Made by a program: the position numbers and the translations under genes. From the NCBI RefSeq assembly GCF_001427025.1, contig NZ_LMGA01000001.1:163-64162 (forward strand): 64,000 bases of DNA. The letters run 5' to 3'. Positions 27,656 through 35,836 of the stretch are shown piece after piece (within the stretch, counting starts at the first letter, position 1; every line of letters starts with the position of its first letter). Below the pieces are notes generated by a model that was not told where the DNA came from, made no database searches, and saw only the letters and a program-made list of their open reading frames with translations. The stretch comes from Mesorhizobium sp. Root554 (GTDB lineage: Bacteria > Pseudomonadota > Alphaproteobacteria > Rhizobiales > Rhizobiaceae).

Positions 27656-28648
27656 ATGGACATGAAGCACAAGGCCGCCGCTGCCTTCGCCAACCAGCCG
27701 CAACCCTACAATCCGCCGGTGCCGTTTTCGCTCGATCCGGTGGAGGCCGTTCGTGTCAATCTCTCCGCCGCCGAGCGGCGCACATCGGCGCTTGCCGGCC
27801 GGCGCACGGTCAAGAAGCAGTGGCAGGCGGCCTGGCTGGTGCGGGCGCTGCAATGCATCGACCTGACGACCCTGAACGGCGACGATACCGCCGGGCGCGT
27901 GCGCCGGCTCTGCGCCAAGGCCCGCCAGCCTTTGAGGTCCGATCTTCAAGAAGCCCTCGGCCTCGGAGATCGAACCATCACCACCGGCGCGATCTGCGTC
28001 TACCATCGATTCGTCGCCACCGCGGTCGAGGCGCTGCAGGGTTCCGGCATTCCTGTTGCCGCGGTCTCCACCGGCTTTCCGGCGGGCCTGTCGCCGCTGG
28101 AGACCCGGTTGAAGGAGATCGAGGCATCCGTGGCCGATGGAGCCGAGGAGATCGACATCGTCATCACCCGCGAGCATGTGCTGACCGGCAACTGGCAGGC
28201 GCTCTATGACGAGGTCAGGGCCTGCAAGGAAGCCTGCGGGCCGGCGCATATGAAAACCATCCTCGCCACCGGCGATCTGCAGACGCTGCGCAATGTCGCC
28301 CGCGCCTCATGGGTGGCGATGATGGCTGGCTCGGATTTCATCAAGACCTCGACCGGCAAGGAGGGCACCAACGCGACGCTGCCGGTGACGCTGGTGATGA
28401 TCCGCGCCATCCGCGACTATCGCGAAATGACCGGCCATGTCGTCGGCTACAAGCCGGCCGGCGGCATCTCCACCGCCAAGGACGCACTCGCCTATCTGGC
28501 TCTGATGAAAGAGGAACTCGGCAACGACTGGCTGCAGCCGAACCTGTTCCGCTTCGGCGCCTCGTCGCTGCTGGCCGACATCGAACGCCAGCTCGAACAC
28601 TACGTCACCGGCCGCTACGCGGCCTTCAGCCACCATGCGATGGCCTAG
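27656..28648 (+). CDS. deoC: Deoxyribose-phosphate aldolase
   Basis: A 330-residue class I aldolase. It splits 2-deoxyribose-5-phosphate into acetaldehyde and glyceraldehyde-3-phosphate. The Schiff-base Lys is in DFIKTSTGKEG, and a second conserved Lys is in VGYKPAGGI, both in the DeoC TIM barrel. The N-terminal 90 residues are longer than in E. coli DeoC, as in the longer bacterial/eukaryotic form. A GGAGG ribosome site precedes the ATG. An aldehyde dehydrogenase gene starts 92 bases later and could oxidise the acetaldehyde made here. The space between them carries a Rhizobiales-type palindromic repeat. Confidence 0.95.
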   Translation: MDMKHKAAAAFANQPQPYNPPVPFSLDPVEAVRVNLSAAERRTSALAGRRTVKKQWQAAWLVRALQCIDLTTLNGDDTAGRVRRLCAKARQPLRSDLQEALGLGDRTITTGAICVYHRFVATAVEALQGSGIPVAAVSTGFPAGLSPLETRLKEIEASVADGAEEIDIVITREHVLTGNWQALYDEVRACKEACGPAHMKTILATGDLQTLRNVARASWVAMMAGSDFIKTSTGKEGTNATLPVTLVMIRAIRDYREMTGHVVGYKPAGGISTAKDALAYLALMKEELGNDWLQPNLFRFGASSLLADIERQLEHYVTGRYAAFSHHAMA

Positions 28649-28720
28649 AGCATGACCCCGCACCGAAGGTCCGCGCCAGTAAAGTGGAATCCGGTTTTCG
28701 GACAAGGCCATGCCCGAACA
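28648..28720. repeat. Rhizobiales-type intergenic palindromic repeat
   Basis: The deoC-ALDH gap contains a sequence of the GAGCATGA...AAGTGGAATCCGGTTTTCGG...CATGC type. I know this as a dispersed palindromic element in rhizobial genomes. Its outer parts (GCATGA and GGCCATGC) and inner part (CCGG-TTTTCGG) suggest a hairpin in the mRNA between the two genes. Confidence 0.55.
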
Positions 28721-28740
28721 AATTAGCCGGGGAGAAAAAA

Positions 28741-31113
28741 ATGTCGATCGCGGAAATCCTGGACACGATGGAATACGGCCCGGCGCCGGAAAGCGACAAG
28801 GAAGCGCTCGCCTGGATCGCGGGCCTGGGTGACGAGACGAAGCTGTTCATCGGCGGCCAGTGGAAGAAGGCGAAGTCCGGGGAAAGCTTCGAAACGACAT
28901 CGCCCGCCAGCGGCAAGGTTCTGACCCGGCTTGCGCAGGCGGGTACCGCCGATGTCGATGCGGCGGTGAAAGCAGCAAGCAAGGCGCAGCCCGGCTGGGC
29001 GGCGCTCTCCGGCCATCAGCGCGCCCGCTATCTCTACGCGCTTGCCCGCCTTATCCAGCGCCACAGCCGCCTGTTTGCCGTGGTGGAGTCGCTCGATAAC
29101 GGCAAGCCGATCCGCGAGACGCGCGACATCGACATCCCGCTCGTCGCCCGGCATTTCTACCATCACGCCGGCTGGGCACAGTTGATGGACAGCGAACTGG
29201 CCGAGCGCGAGCCGCTCGGCGTCTGCGGCCAGATCATCCCGTGGAATTTCCCGCTGCTGATGCTGTCATGGAAGATCGCCCCGGCCATCGCGCTCGGCAA
29301 TACGGTGGTGCTGAAGCCGGCCGAATACACGTCGCTGACGGCGCTTCTGTTCGCCGAAATGTGCCAGAAGGCCGGCCTGCCGGAGGGCGTCGTCAACATC
29401 GTCACCGGCGATGGCGCGACGGGCGAGGCCATCGTCAATCATCCGGGCATCGCCAAGGTCGCCTTCACCGGCTCGACCGAGGTTGGCCGCCATATCCGCG
29501 AGGCGACGGCCGGTTCGGGCAAGAGCCTGACGCTGGAACTTGGCGGCAAGTCACCCTTCATCGTCTTTGACGATGCGGATATGGATGCCGCCGTCGAGGG
29601 CGTCGTCGACGCCATCTGGTTCAACCAGGGTCAGGTCTGCTGCGCCGGTTCGCGCCTGCTGGTGCAGGAAAGCGTCGAGCAACGCTTCGTCGCCAAGCTC
29701 ATCGCCCGCATGGAAACGCTTCGCGTCGGCGACCCGCTGGACAAGGCCATCGACATCGGCGCCATCGTCCATCCGGTGCAGTTGAAGCGCATTCGCGAAC
29801 TGGTCGAAATCGGCGTCAAGGAAGGCGCAGAATTGCACCAGCCGAAGGCCGCCATGCCGTCGAAAGGCTGCTTCTATCCGCCGACCCTGCTCACCGGCGT
29901 GCATCCGGCCTCCACAGTTTCGCGTGTGGAAATATTCGGGCCGGTGCTGGTCGCCACCACCTTCCGCACGCCGGCCGAGGCGGTGGAACTGGCCAACAAC
30001 ACGGAGTATGGCCTCGCCGCCTCGATCTGGTCGGAAACGCTGTCGCTGGCGCTCGACATCGCGCCGAAGCTGAAATGCGGCGTCGTCTGGGTCAACGGCA
30101 CCAACATGTTCGATGCCGGCGTCGGCTTCGGCGGCTACAAGGAATCAGGCTTCGGCCGCGAGGGCGGCCGTGAAGGCCTTGCCGCCTATTCGAAGCCGAA
30201 ATGGCTGGCCAGGGCAAAGCCGATTGCTGAAAAGCCGGCTCCGCAAACCGGCGGCGACGCCGTTTCCACCGCTTTCATCGACCGCACCGCGAAACTCTAC
30301 ATCGGCGGCAAGCAGGCGCGGCCGGATGGCGGCTATTCGCGCCCGGTGCTGTCGCCGTCCGGCGCACTGGTCGGCGAGGTCGGCGAGGGCAACCGCAAGG
30401 ACATCCGCAACGCGGTGGAAGCTGCGCGCAAGGCAACGGGCTGGGCGGCCGCGACCGAGCACAACCGTGCGCAGATCCTCTATTACGTCGCCGAGAATCT
30501 TGAAGCCCGCGCCGGTGAGTTCGCCGACCGCATCGCCGCCATGACCGGCAGGCGCAAGCCCGAGGCAGCGAAGGAGGTAGCCGCGTCCGTGTCGCGCCTG
30601 TTTTCCTACGGGGCCTGGGCCGACAAGTTCGAAGGCGCCGTCCACAAGCCGCCGTTGCGCGGCGTCGCCCTGGCCATGAATGAGCCGCTCGGCACGGTGG
30701 GCATCGTCTGTCCGGATGCGTGGGGCCTGCTCGGCTTCGTCTCCACCGTCGCCCCGGCGATTGCCATGGGCAATCGCGTCGTCGTGGTGCCATCGTCGTC
30801 GCAGGCGCTTGCCGCCACCGATTTCTATCAGGTGCTGGATACGTCCGACGTGCCGGCCGGCGTCGTCAACATCGTCACCGGCGACCGCGATGCGCTGGCG
30901 CTCGACATCGCCCGTCACGACGAGGTGGACGCGGTCTGGTACTTCGGCAATCAGGCTGCCGCGGCGGGTGTCGAAAAAGCCTCCGGCGGCAATCTCAAAC
31001 AAGTCTGGACCGAAACGGTGCAGCGCGATTGGCTGTCTGCGCAAGGCGAGGGCAGGGAGTTCCTCGCCCGCGCCACGCAGGTCAAGAACATCTGGGTGCC
31101 TTACGGGGAGTGA
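28741..31113 (+). CDS. Two-domain aldehyde dehydrogenase (ALDH16-like)
   Basis: A 790-residue protein with two tandem ALDH domains. Domain one (about 1-490) has LELGGKSPF for the general base and FNQGQVCCAGSR with the catalytic Cys. Domain two (about 510-790) keeps Rossmann-like features (EPLGTVGIVCPD, SSSQALAATDF) but lacks a catalytic Cys segment and is truncated. This is the layout of the ALDH16 group. ATG 28741 has GGGGAGAA upstream. The gene follows deoC, whose product releases acetaldehyde, so aldehyde oxidation to acetate is a likely role. The second domain probably serves structure and dimerisation. Confidence 0.88.
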   Translation: MSIAEILDTMEYGPAPESDKEALAWIAGLGDETKLFIGGQWKKAKSGESFETTSPASGKVLTRLAQAGTADVDAAVKAASKAQPGWAALSGHQRARYLYALARLIQRHSRLFAVVESLDNGKPIRETRDIDIPLVARHFYHHAGWAQLMDSELAEREPLGVCGQIIPWNFPLLMLSWKIAPAIALGNTVVLKPAEYTSLTALLFAEMCQKAGLPEGVVNIVTGDGATGEAIVNHPGIAKVAFTGSTEVGRHIREATAGSGKSLTLELGGKSPFIVFDDADMDAAVEGVVDAIWFNQGQVCCAGSRLLVQESVEQRFVAKLIARMETLRVGDPLDKAIDIGAIVHPVQLKRIRELVEIGVKEGAELHQPKAAMPSKGCFYPPTLLTGVHPASTVSRVEIFGPVLVATTFRTPAEAVELANNTEYGLAASIWSETLSLALDIAPKLKCGVVWVNGTNMFDAGVGFGGYKESGFGREGGREGLAAYSKPKWLARAKPIAEKPAPQTGGDAVSTAFIDRTAKLYIGGKQARPDGGYSRPVLSPSGALVGEVGEGNRKDIRNAVEAARKATGWAAATEHNRAQILYYVAENLEARAGEFADRIAAMTGRRKPEAAKEVAASVSRLFSYGAWADKFEGAVHKPPLRGVALAMNEPLGTVGIVCPDAWGLLGFVSTVAPAIAMGNRVVVVPSSSQALAATDFYQVLDTSDVPAGVVNIVTGDRDALALDIARHDEVDAVWYFGNQAAAAGVEKASGGNLKQVWTETVQRDWLSAQGEGREFLARATQVKNIWVPYGE

Positions 31114-31171
31114 GTTGGACGGATCGGCTGGAATCGGCTACGCGACACCGCGTCGAATCGAGGAACCTGCC

Positions 31172-31528
31172 TTGCCCGTCACCATCTATGGCATCCCCAA
31201 CTGCGACACGATGAAGAAGGCGCGCACCTGGCTGGAAGCACATCGCGTCGACTATGCCTTCCATGACTACCGCGCCTCCGGTCTGGAACCGGCGCGGCTG
31301 GATGCCTGGGTGGAAAAGCTCGGCTGGGAGGTGCTTCTCAACAAGGCGAGCACCAGTTTCCGCGCCCTGCCCGATGCTGACAAGAAGGACCTGACCGCGA
31401 AGAAGGCCAAGGCGCTGATGCTGGCCAACCCGACCATGATCAAGCGACCGGTGCTCGATCTCGGCGACAGCCTGCTGGTCGGCTTCAAGCCGGATCTCTA
31501 CGAAATGAGGTTGGCACCCGGCATATGA
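31172..31528 (+). CDS. ArsC/Spx family thioredoxin-fold protein
   Basis: A 118-residue protein of the arsenate reductase/Spx/MgsR family. It opens with VTIYGIPNCDTMKKARTWL, with one N-terminal Cys in place of a CxxC pair. Its C-terminus (NPTMIKRPVLDLGDSLLVGF) has the cis-Pro and conserved Arg. In this single-Cys YffB-type subgroup, arsenate activity is unproven and a glutathione-linked thiol role is likely. The start is TTG at 31172, supported by GAGGA at 31160-31164. No ATG is available before Met12. It lies 58 bases after the ALDH gene. Confidence 0.85.
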   Translation: MPVTIYGIPNCDTMKKARTWLEAHRVDYAFHDYRASGLEPARLDAWVEKLGWEVLLNKASTSFRALPDADKKDLTAKKAKALMLANPTMIKRPVLDLGDSLLVGFKPDLYEMRLAPGI

Positions 31529-31638
31529 CGACTGTTGCACGCCGGCTCAGCGGCTAGATTGCTGGCGGGGGCGGGCGAGGGTTGCGTCCGTCGTCTCCTG
31601 GGAAGCGGCGGGGGCTCCGCAGCGGCAGGAGATAAGAT

Positions 31639-32553
31639 ATGCTGGCCAAGCGACTTCACATACAGCTTACCAACTGGCACCCCAACGACTACTCCGAAGA
31701 CCACGACCATGACCACGAACTTGAATGGTATCTGTGGTTCGAGGGCAGGCAGGCCTTCAGCCTGTTCGATACCGGCCCCAGCGACCTTGTGCCGGCTTTC
31801 GGGCATTTCAAGGATACGCGATCGAACATCGATACCTATCAGCCGACGATCTATCCGCTGGTCGTCAACAACCGCTTCAAGGTGCGGCTGGTCGCCATCG
31901 AGCGCGATGGGCCGCAATGGCTTGATCCGGACGACAGGGCAAAAGGCGAATTCTACATCGATCTCGATGTGAACTATCCGGTCTCGGACTGGCGCATCAT
32001 CGCCGCCGACCCGCGCAAGACCGATCTCAATGTCGAAGCCTCATTCCGGATCCACTGGCTTGAATATGTCGTCACCGATGAGATCCCTGAGCAAGGGCCG
32101 CCGACGATCATGGACACGTCGAATTTCCCCTATCCCTGGGGCGCCCAGGTGATGGTGTTCGAGCACTGGCTTGGGTTGGGGAGCCATGCCGCGCTGCAAC
32201 TGGTCGACGGCAACCGCGCATCCCGGCGCGAATATTGGAGCATTTCTGGTGGCGTCAACAACCCCGGCCAGTTGAAGCGCATGGTTCAGGATGTCTATCG
32301 CTTCGACGTGAACAGGCTCGGCATTGCCAACGACATCATGAGCAGCCTTTACGTTCCACGCCTCAACGCCGGCAATGTCGCCGTCACGCTTTACCAGCAC
32401 GCGTTCAGCGACAGCCGCTTTGCCCAAGGCGGCAAGAAAAGGTTCGGCTCGGTCGGCCTCTACAATCTCAGCGATCACGGCTTCGACGACAGGGCATCGG
32501 CGGTGGAAGTGGTCCACACCTATCCCAAAAGGACCTCGCCGGACGTGCATTGA
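31639..32553 (+). CDS. Crystallin-like protein of unknown function
   Basis: A 304-residue soluble protein rich in aromatic residues and Asp. The N-terminus has an acidic/His cluster (residues 20-28, EDHDHDHEL) that could bind metal. The last 59 residues resemble a beta/gamma-crystallin Greek-key motif: VTLYQHAFSDSRF, then GLYNLSDHGFDDRASAVEV, where DDRASA (283-288) sits at the (N/D)(N/D)xx(S/T)S calcium site. No signal peptide is visible, so it is probably cytoplasmic. I do not know a named family for the whole protein. The next gene converges on it from the minus strand, 14 bases away. Confidence 0.65.
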   Translation: MLAKRLHIQLTNWHPNDYSEDHDHDHELEWYLWFEGRQAFSLFDTGPSDLVPAFGHFKDTRSNIDTYQPTIYPLVVNNRFKVRLVAIERDGPQWLDPDDRAKGEFYIDLDVNYPVSDWRIIAADPRKTDLNVEASFRIHWLEYVVTDEIPEQGPPTIMDTSNFPYPWGAQVMVFEHWLGLGSHAALQLVDGNRASRREYWSISGGVNNPGQLKRMVQDVYRFDVNRLGIANDIMSSLYVPRLNAGNVAVTLYQHAFSDSRFAQGGKKRFGSVGLYNLSDHGFDDRASAVEVVHTYPKRTSPDVH

Positions 32554-32567
32554 CCGTACAAGCGCGG

Positions 32568-32924
32568 TCAGCGTTGGCTTTCGAGATAGGAAGCCAGCGC
32601 CACCGCATTGTTGTGCTTCTCGTCACGCGCGCCGTACAGCAGCGTCACGCGGCCATGCTCCAGCAGGTCGGTCAGTTCGCCGAAGGCGTTGGTCTTGCCG
32701 GCCAGTTCCTTGCCATAGCGCTTGCGGAATTCGTCCCAGCGCTCAGGCTTGTGATCGAACCATTTCCGCAACTCTGTGCTGGGCGCTATGTCCTTCAGCC
32801 ACAGCGTCAGCGCCGCCTCGTCCTTGCTGACGCCGCGCGGCCAGACCCGGTCCACCAGCACGCGCTGTCCGTCGGTCTTGGCGGCCGGCTCGTAGATGCG
32901 CTTTGTCGCGATGTCGAAGGCCAT
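32568..32924 (-). CDS. DUF488 family protein
   Basis: A 118-residue protein. Family motifs are RVLVDRVWPRGVSKDEA near the N-terminus, ELRKWFDHKPERWDEFRKRY in the middle, and VTLLYGARDEKHNNAVAL near the end, typical of DUF488 (YeaO-like) proteins. Their function is unknown, and the RVWPRG loop is their conserved signature. I chose the ATG at 32924 because an earlier in-frame codon (33011) lies within the aminopeptidase gene. It follows that gene by 25 bases and is likely co-transcribed. Confidence 0.85.
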   Translation of the reverse strand: MAFDIATKRIYEPAAKTDGQRVLVDRVWPRGVSKDEAALTLWLKDIAPSTELRKWFDHKPERWDEFRKRYGKELAGKTNAFGELTDLLEHGRVTLLYGARDEKHNNAVALASYLESQR

Positions 32925-32949
32925 GGCATCCTGCCTCGAACCTGTGTCC

Positions 32950-34206
32950 TCAGACCCACTCGCCTTTCCGCATGAGCGGCACGGTGCGCCCGTCCTTGTG
33001 CAGGCCGTCAATGTCGATCCGGCCGGAGCCGATCATCCAGTCGATATGGATGAAGCTCTTGTTGCCGCCGCGCGCGGCGATCTCGTCCGGGCTCAGCGAA
33101 GCGCCGTTGACGAAGCATTTCGAGTAGCACTGGCCGAGCGCGATGTGGCAGGAGGCGTTTTCGTCGAACAGCGTGTTGTAGAAAAGAATGCCGCTTTTCG
33201 AGATGGGTGAGGAATGCGGCACCAGCGCCACCTCGCCGAGCCTGCGCGCGCCCTCGTCGGTATCCAGAACCTTCTTGAGAACGTCCTCGCCTTTCGATGC
33301 CTTCGCCTCGACGATCCTGCCTTCCTCGAACCGCACCGATATTTCGTCGATCAGCGTGCCTTGGTAGGACAGCGGCTTGGTGCTCGAAACATGGCCAGAA
33401 ACCCGCCGCGCGTGCGGCGTGGTGAACACTTCCTCGGTGGGAATGTTCGGATTGCAGGTGATGCCGTTCTTGGCGGTGGAGGCGCCGCCCATCCATTCAT
33501 GGCCATCCGCAAGGCCGACCGTCAGGTCGGTGCCCGGCCCGGTGAAATGCAGGGCGTCGAAATTGAGTTCATTCAGCCATGCGGTGCGCTTTGCGAGCGC
33601 GGCATTGTGCTGGCGCCAGTTGCCGACAGGATCGTCGCCGTCGACGCGGCTGGCGCTGAAGATCGCGTCGGCGAGCCTGGCGACCGCCACGTCGTCGCTC
33701 TCGCCTGGAAAGACCTGTTTGGCCCATGCCAGGCCCGGATAGGCGACAATCGTCCAATTGATGTCGAAGCCGGTGACCTTTTCCAGCGCCGGCCGGGAAG
33801 CCAGCGAGTCGGCCTTGTTGGCGCGCGCGACCTTGTCCGGATCCTGGCCAGAGAGCAGGGAAGGGTCATCCCCGCGCACGGCGATGCGCGCGGCATTGTC
33901 CGCATATGCCGAAGCGACGCCGCCGAGCAGCCATTCCGGCGCGCGGTCGAAACCGTCGAAGGTCGCGTCGCGGAAGCGGGACAGGACGATCTGCTCATCG
34001 CGGAAAACCGGCGTCACCAGTCCGGCGCCCGCCTTGTAGGCATGTTCGGCGATCTTGCGCGCCAAGGGCAGGGCGTCGGTGTTGGCAGTCAAAACCACGT
34101 CCTGCCCGGGCTGCAACTGCACCCCGACCTTGACGGCCACTTCGGCAAGTCTGTCGAGTTTTACGGGATCGATGGATGCGGAAAAATCACGTTCGTGGGT
34201 CGTCAT
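32950..34206 (-). CDS. M29 family aminopeptidase
   Basis: A 418-residue metallo-aminopeptidase of the thermophilic (AmpS/AmpT) family. It removes N-terminal residues from peptides using two metal ions. Family landmarks are LHFTGPGTDLTVGL, PTEEVFTTPH with a metal-binding Glu, the ASCHIALGQCYS segment, and the C-terminal NKSFIHIDWMIGS, whose His and Asp bind metal. There is no signal peptide. The ATG at 34206 begins MTTHERDFS, and an earlier frame extension (34335) is not family-like. The SbmA-type peptide transporter gene is divergent. Uptake plus hydrolysis of peptides is a plausible link but not shown. Confidence 0.88.
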   Translation of the reverse strand: MTTHERDFSASIDPVKLDRLAEVAVKVGVQLQPGQDVVLTANTDALPLARKIAEHAYKAGAGLVTPVFRDEQIVLSRFRDATFDGFDRAPEWLLGGVASAYADNAARIAVRGDDPSLLSGQDPDKVARANKADSLASRPALEKVTGFDINWTIVAYPGLAWAKQVFPGESDDVAVARLADAIFSASRVDGDDPVGNWRQHNAALAKRTAWLNELNFDALHFTGPGTDLTVGLADGHEWMGGASTAKNGITCNPNIPTEEVFTTPHARRVSGHVSSTKPLSYQGTLIDEISVRFEEGRIVEAKASKGEDVLKKVLDTDEGARRLGEVALVPHSSPISKSGILFYNTLFDENASCHIALGQCYSKCFVNGASLSPDEIAARGGNKSFIHIDWMIGSGRIDIDGLHKDGRTVPLMRKGEWV

Positions 34207-34533
34207 GATGCACCTTGCCGAAGAGAACTCAGAAGACTTTCTAAACCTGAGCGAGGATTTCAACATAGTCAAAACACGGCCTTTGAATAGACCCGAACGG
34301 GTGTGCTTTCCACCCCTGTTGGTGCGACAGTGCACACTCCGGAAGACAGACGGTTAATGGTCGCTATCCATTTCGCCACAGCCGACGGCAGGCGTGCTCG
34401 CCACATGCGTTCAGGCGTCTAAACTCACCGAAGCGTGTAGCGGGCATTTCATTTCCGCCGCATTTGTGACTTCATGCGCCGCAATGGGTTCTCGGAGGCG
34501 CCATGGCGCCGCGCAACAAGGATTTCAGCCCGA
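34207..34533. other. Divergent intergenic region, aminopeptidase and sbmA-like genes
   Basis: About 330 bases hold the promoters of both genes. I see no convincing -35/-10 pair or long palindrome, only a short GTGCGACAGTGCAC near 34323, which is not clearly an operator. Confidence 0.35.
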
Positions 34534-35811
34534 ATGTTCGTTTCGTTCTTCCCCAAGCCGAAGCTGTTTTTCACCAGCGCGGCCCTGTGGAGCCTGTTCC
34601 TCATCCTGGCGTGGTTTTTCGGCGGCGCGGAACTGGGTTCGGCGCTCGGTCTGCCACCTGTCCAGCCCGGCACGCCGCCGATCATCGGCATCTCTGTCCT
34701 GTGGTCGAAGCCGTTCCTGTGGTTCTACATCTATTTCGCGTTCGGGGTGGCGCTGTTTGATGCCTTCTGGCGCTGGTATTCACCACATCCGTGGCAGAAC
34801 TGGTCGATCATCGTCACCAGCGTTATTTTTTTCCTGATCTATTTCAACGTGCAGATCAGCGTCGCGGTCAACAACTGGTATGGACCGTTTATGGACTACG
34901 TTCAGGGGTTGATGGGAAGCACCGTCAACTCGACACCTGGGGAATTCTACACAGGCTTGTCCAGTTTCGCCTGGCTGGCCTTGATCGGTATGAATGTTTC
35001 GGTGGTCAATGCCTTCATTGTCAGCCACTGGATATTCCGCTGGCGGACGGCCATGAACGATTATTTCATGGTGCACTGGCAGCAACTTCGCCACATCGAG
35101 GGCGCCTCGCAGCGCATTCAGGAAGACACGATGCGGTTCTCCCAGATCATGGAGGATCTCGGAACGAGCTTCGTGGCGTCGGTCATGACGCTTATCGCTT
35201 TTCTTCCGGTTCTGGTTGAACTGGAAAAGCATATTACGGAGCTGCCGGTCATCGGCGCAATCCCGCATCCGCTTGTGGTTGCAGCGCTCGCCTGGTGCCT
35301 GTTCGGGACGATCGCGGTCATGGTCGCCGGTATCAAGCTTCCAGGCCTGCAGTTCCGGAACCAGCGCGTGGAGGCTGCCTATCGTAAGGAACTGGTCTAT
35401 GGCGAGGACCATGCCGAGCGGGCGCAGCCGGCAACAACGTTCGAGTTGTTCAACAATGTGCGCCGGAATTATTTCCGGCTCTATGGGCACTACATCTATT
35501 TCAACGTCGTCCGATACACCTACCTGCAAGCCGACAATATCTTCTCGTTTCTGATTCTTGGCCCGTCATTGGTGGCGCACAAGATCACTTTCGGGCCGCT
35601 CAACCAGATATCGAACGCTTTCAGCCGAGTGACCACATCGTTTCAGTTCCTGATCAATTCGTGGTCGACCATCGTCGAGTTGCAATCGGTGCATAAGCGC
35701 CTGCGCGCCTTTGAGGCGACGCTTGAAGGCAAGCCGCTGCCTGAAATCGACCAGCACTATCTCGAACGCGAGCGCGCCGGCGTTCCGCCGGAAGACCAGC
35801 CGGTGAGCTGA
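34534..35811 (+). CDS. sbmA: SbmA/BacA-type peptide transporter
   Basis: A 425-residue inner-membrane protein of the SbmA/BacA-like family, which imports proline-rich and other antimicrobial peptides using the proton gradient. About seven or eight hydrophobic segments are visible. Family motifs are MFVSFFPKPKLFF at the N-terminus, IYFNVQISVAVNNWYGPFMD, IEGASQRIQEDTMRFS, YTYLQADNIFSFLILGPS and VVELQSVHKRLRAFE-like residues near the end. The ATG at 34534 matches the family start and has AAGGA at 34518-34522. The frame extends back to 34474. In rhizobia, BacA relatives protect against host peptides. Here it could equally bring in peptides for the divergent aminopeptidase. Confidence 0.85.
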   Translation: MFVSFFPKPKLFFTSAALWSLFLILAWFFGGAELGSALGLPPVQPGTPPIIGISVLWSKPFLWFYIYFAFGVALFDAFWRWYSPHPWQNWSIIVTSVIFFLIYFNVQISVAVNNWYGPFMDYVQGLMGSTVNSTPGEFYTGLSSFAWLALIGMNVSVVNAFIVSHWIFRWRTAMNDYFMVHWQQLRHIEGASQRIQEDTMRFSQIMEDLGTSFVASVMTLIAFLPVLVELEKHITELPVIGAIPHPLVVAALAWCLFGTIAVMVAGIKLPGLQFRNQRVEAAYRKELVYGEDHAERAQPATTFELFNNVRRNYFRLYGHYIYFNVVRYTYLQADNIFSFLILGPSLVAHKITFGPLNQISNAFSRVTTSFQFLINSWSTIVELQSVHKRLRAFEATLEGKPLPEIDQHYLERERAGVPPEDQPVS

Positions 35812-35836
35812 CAACGCCGGATAGACGTGGGCGGTT

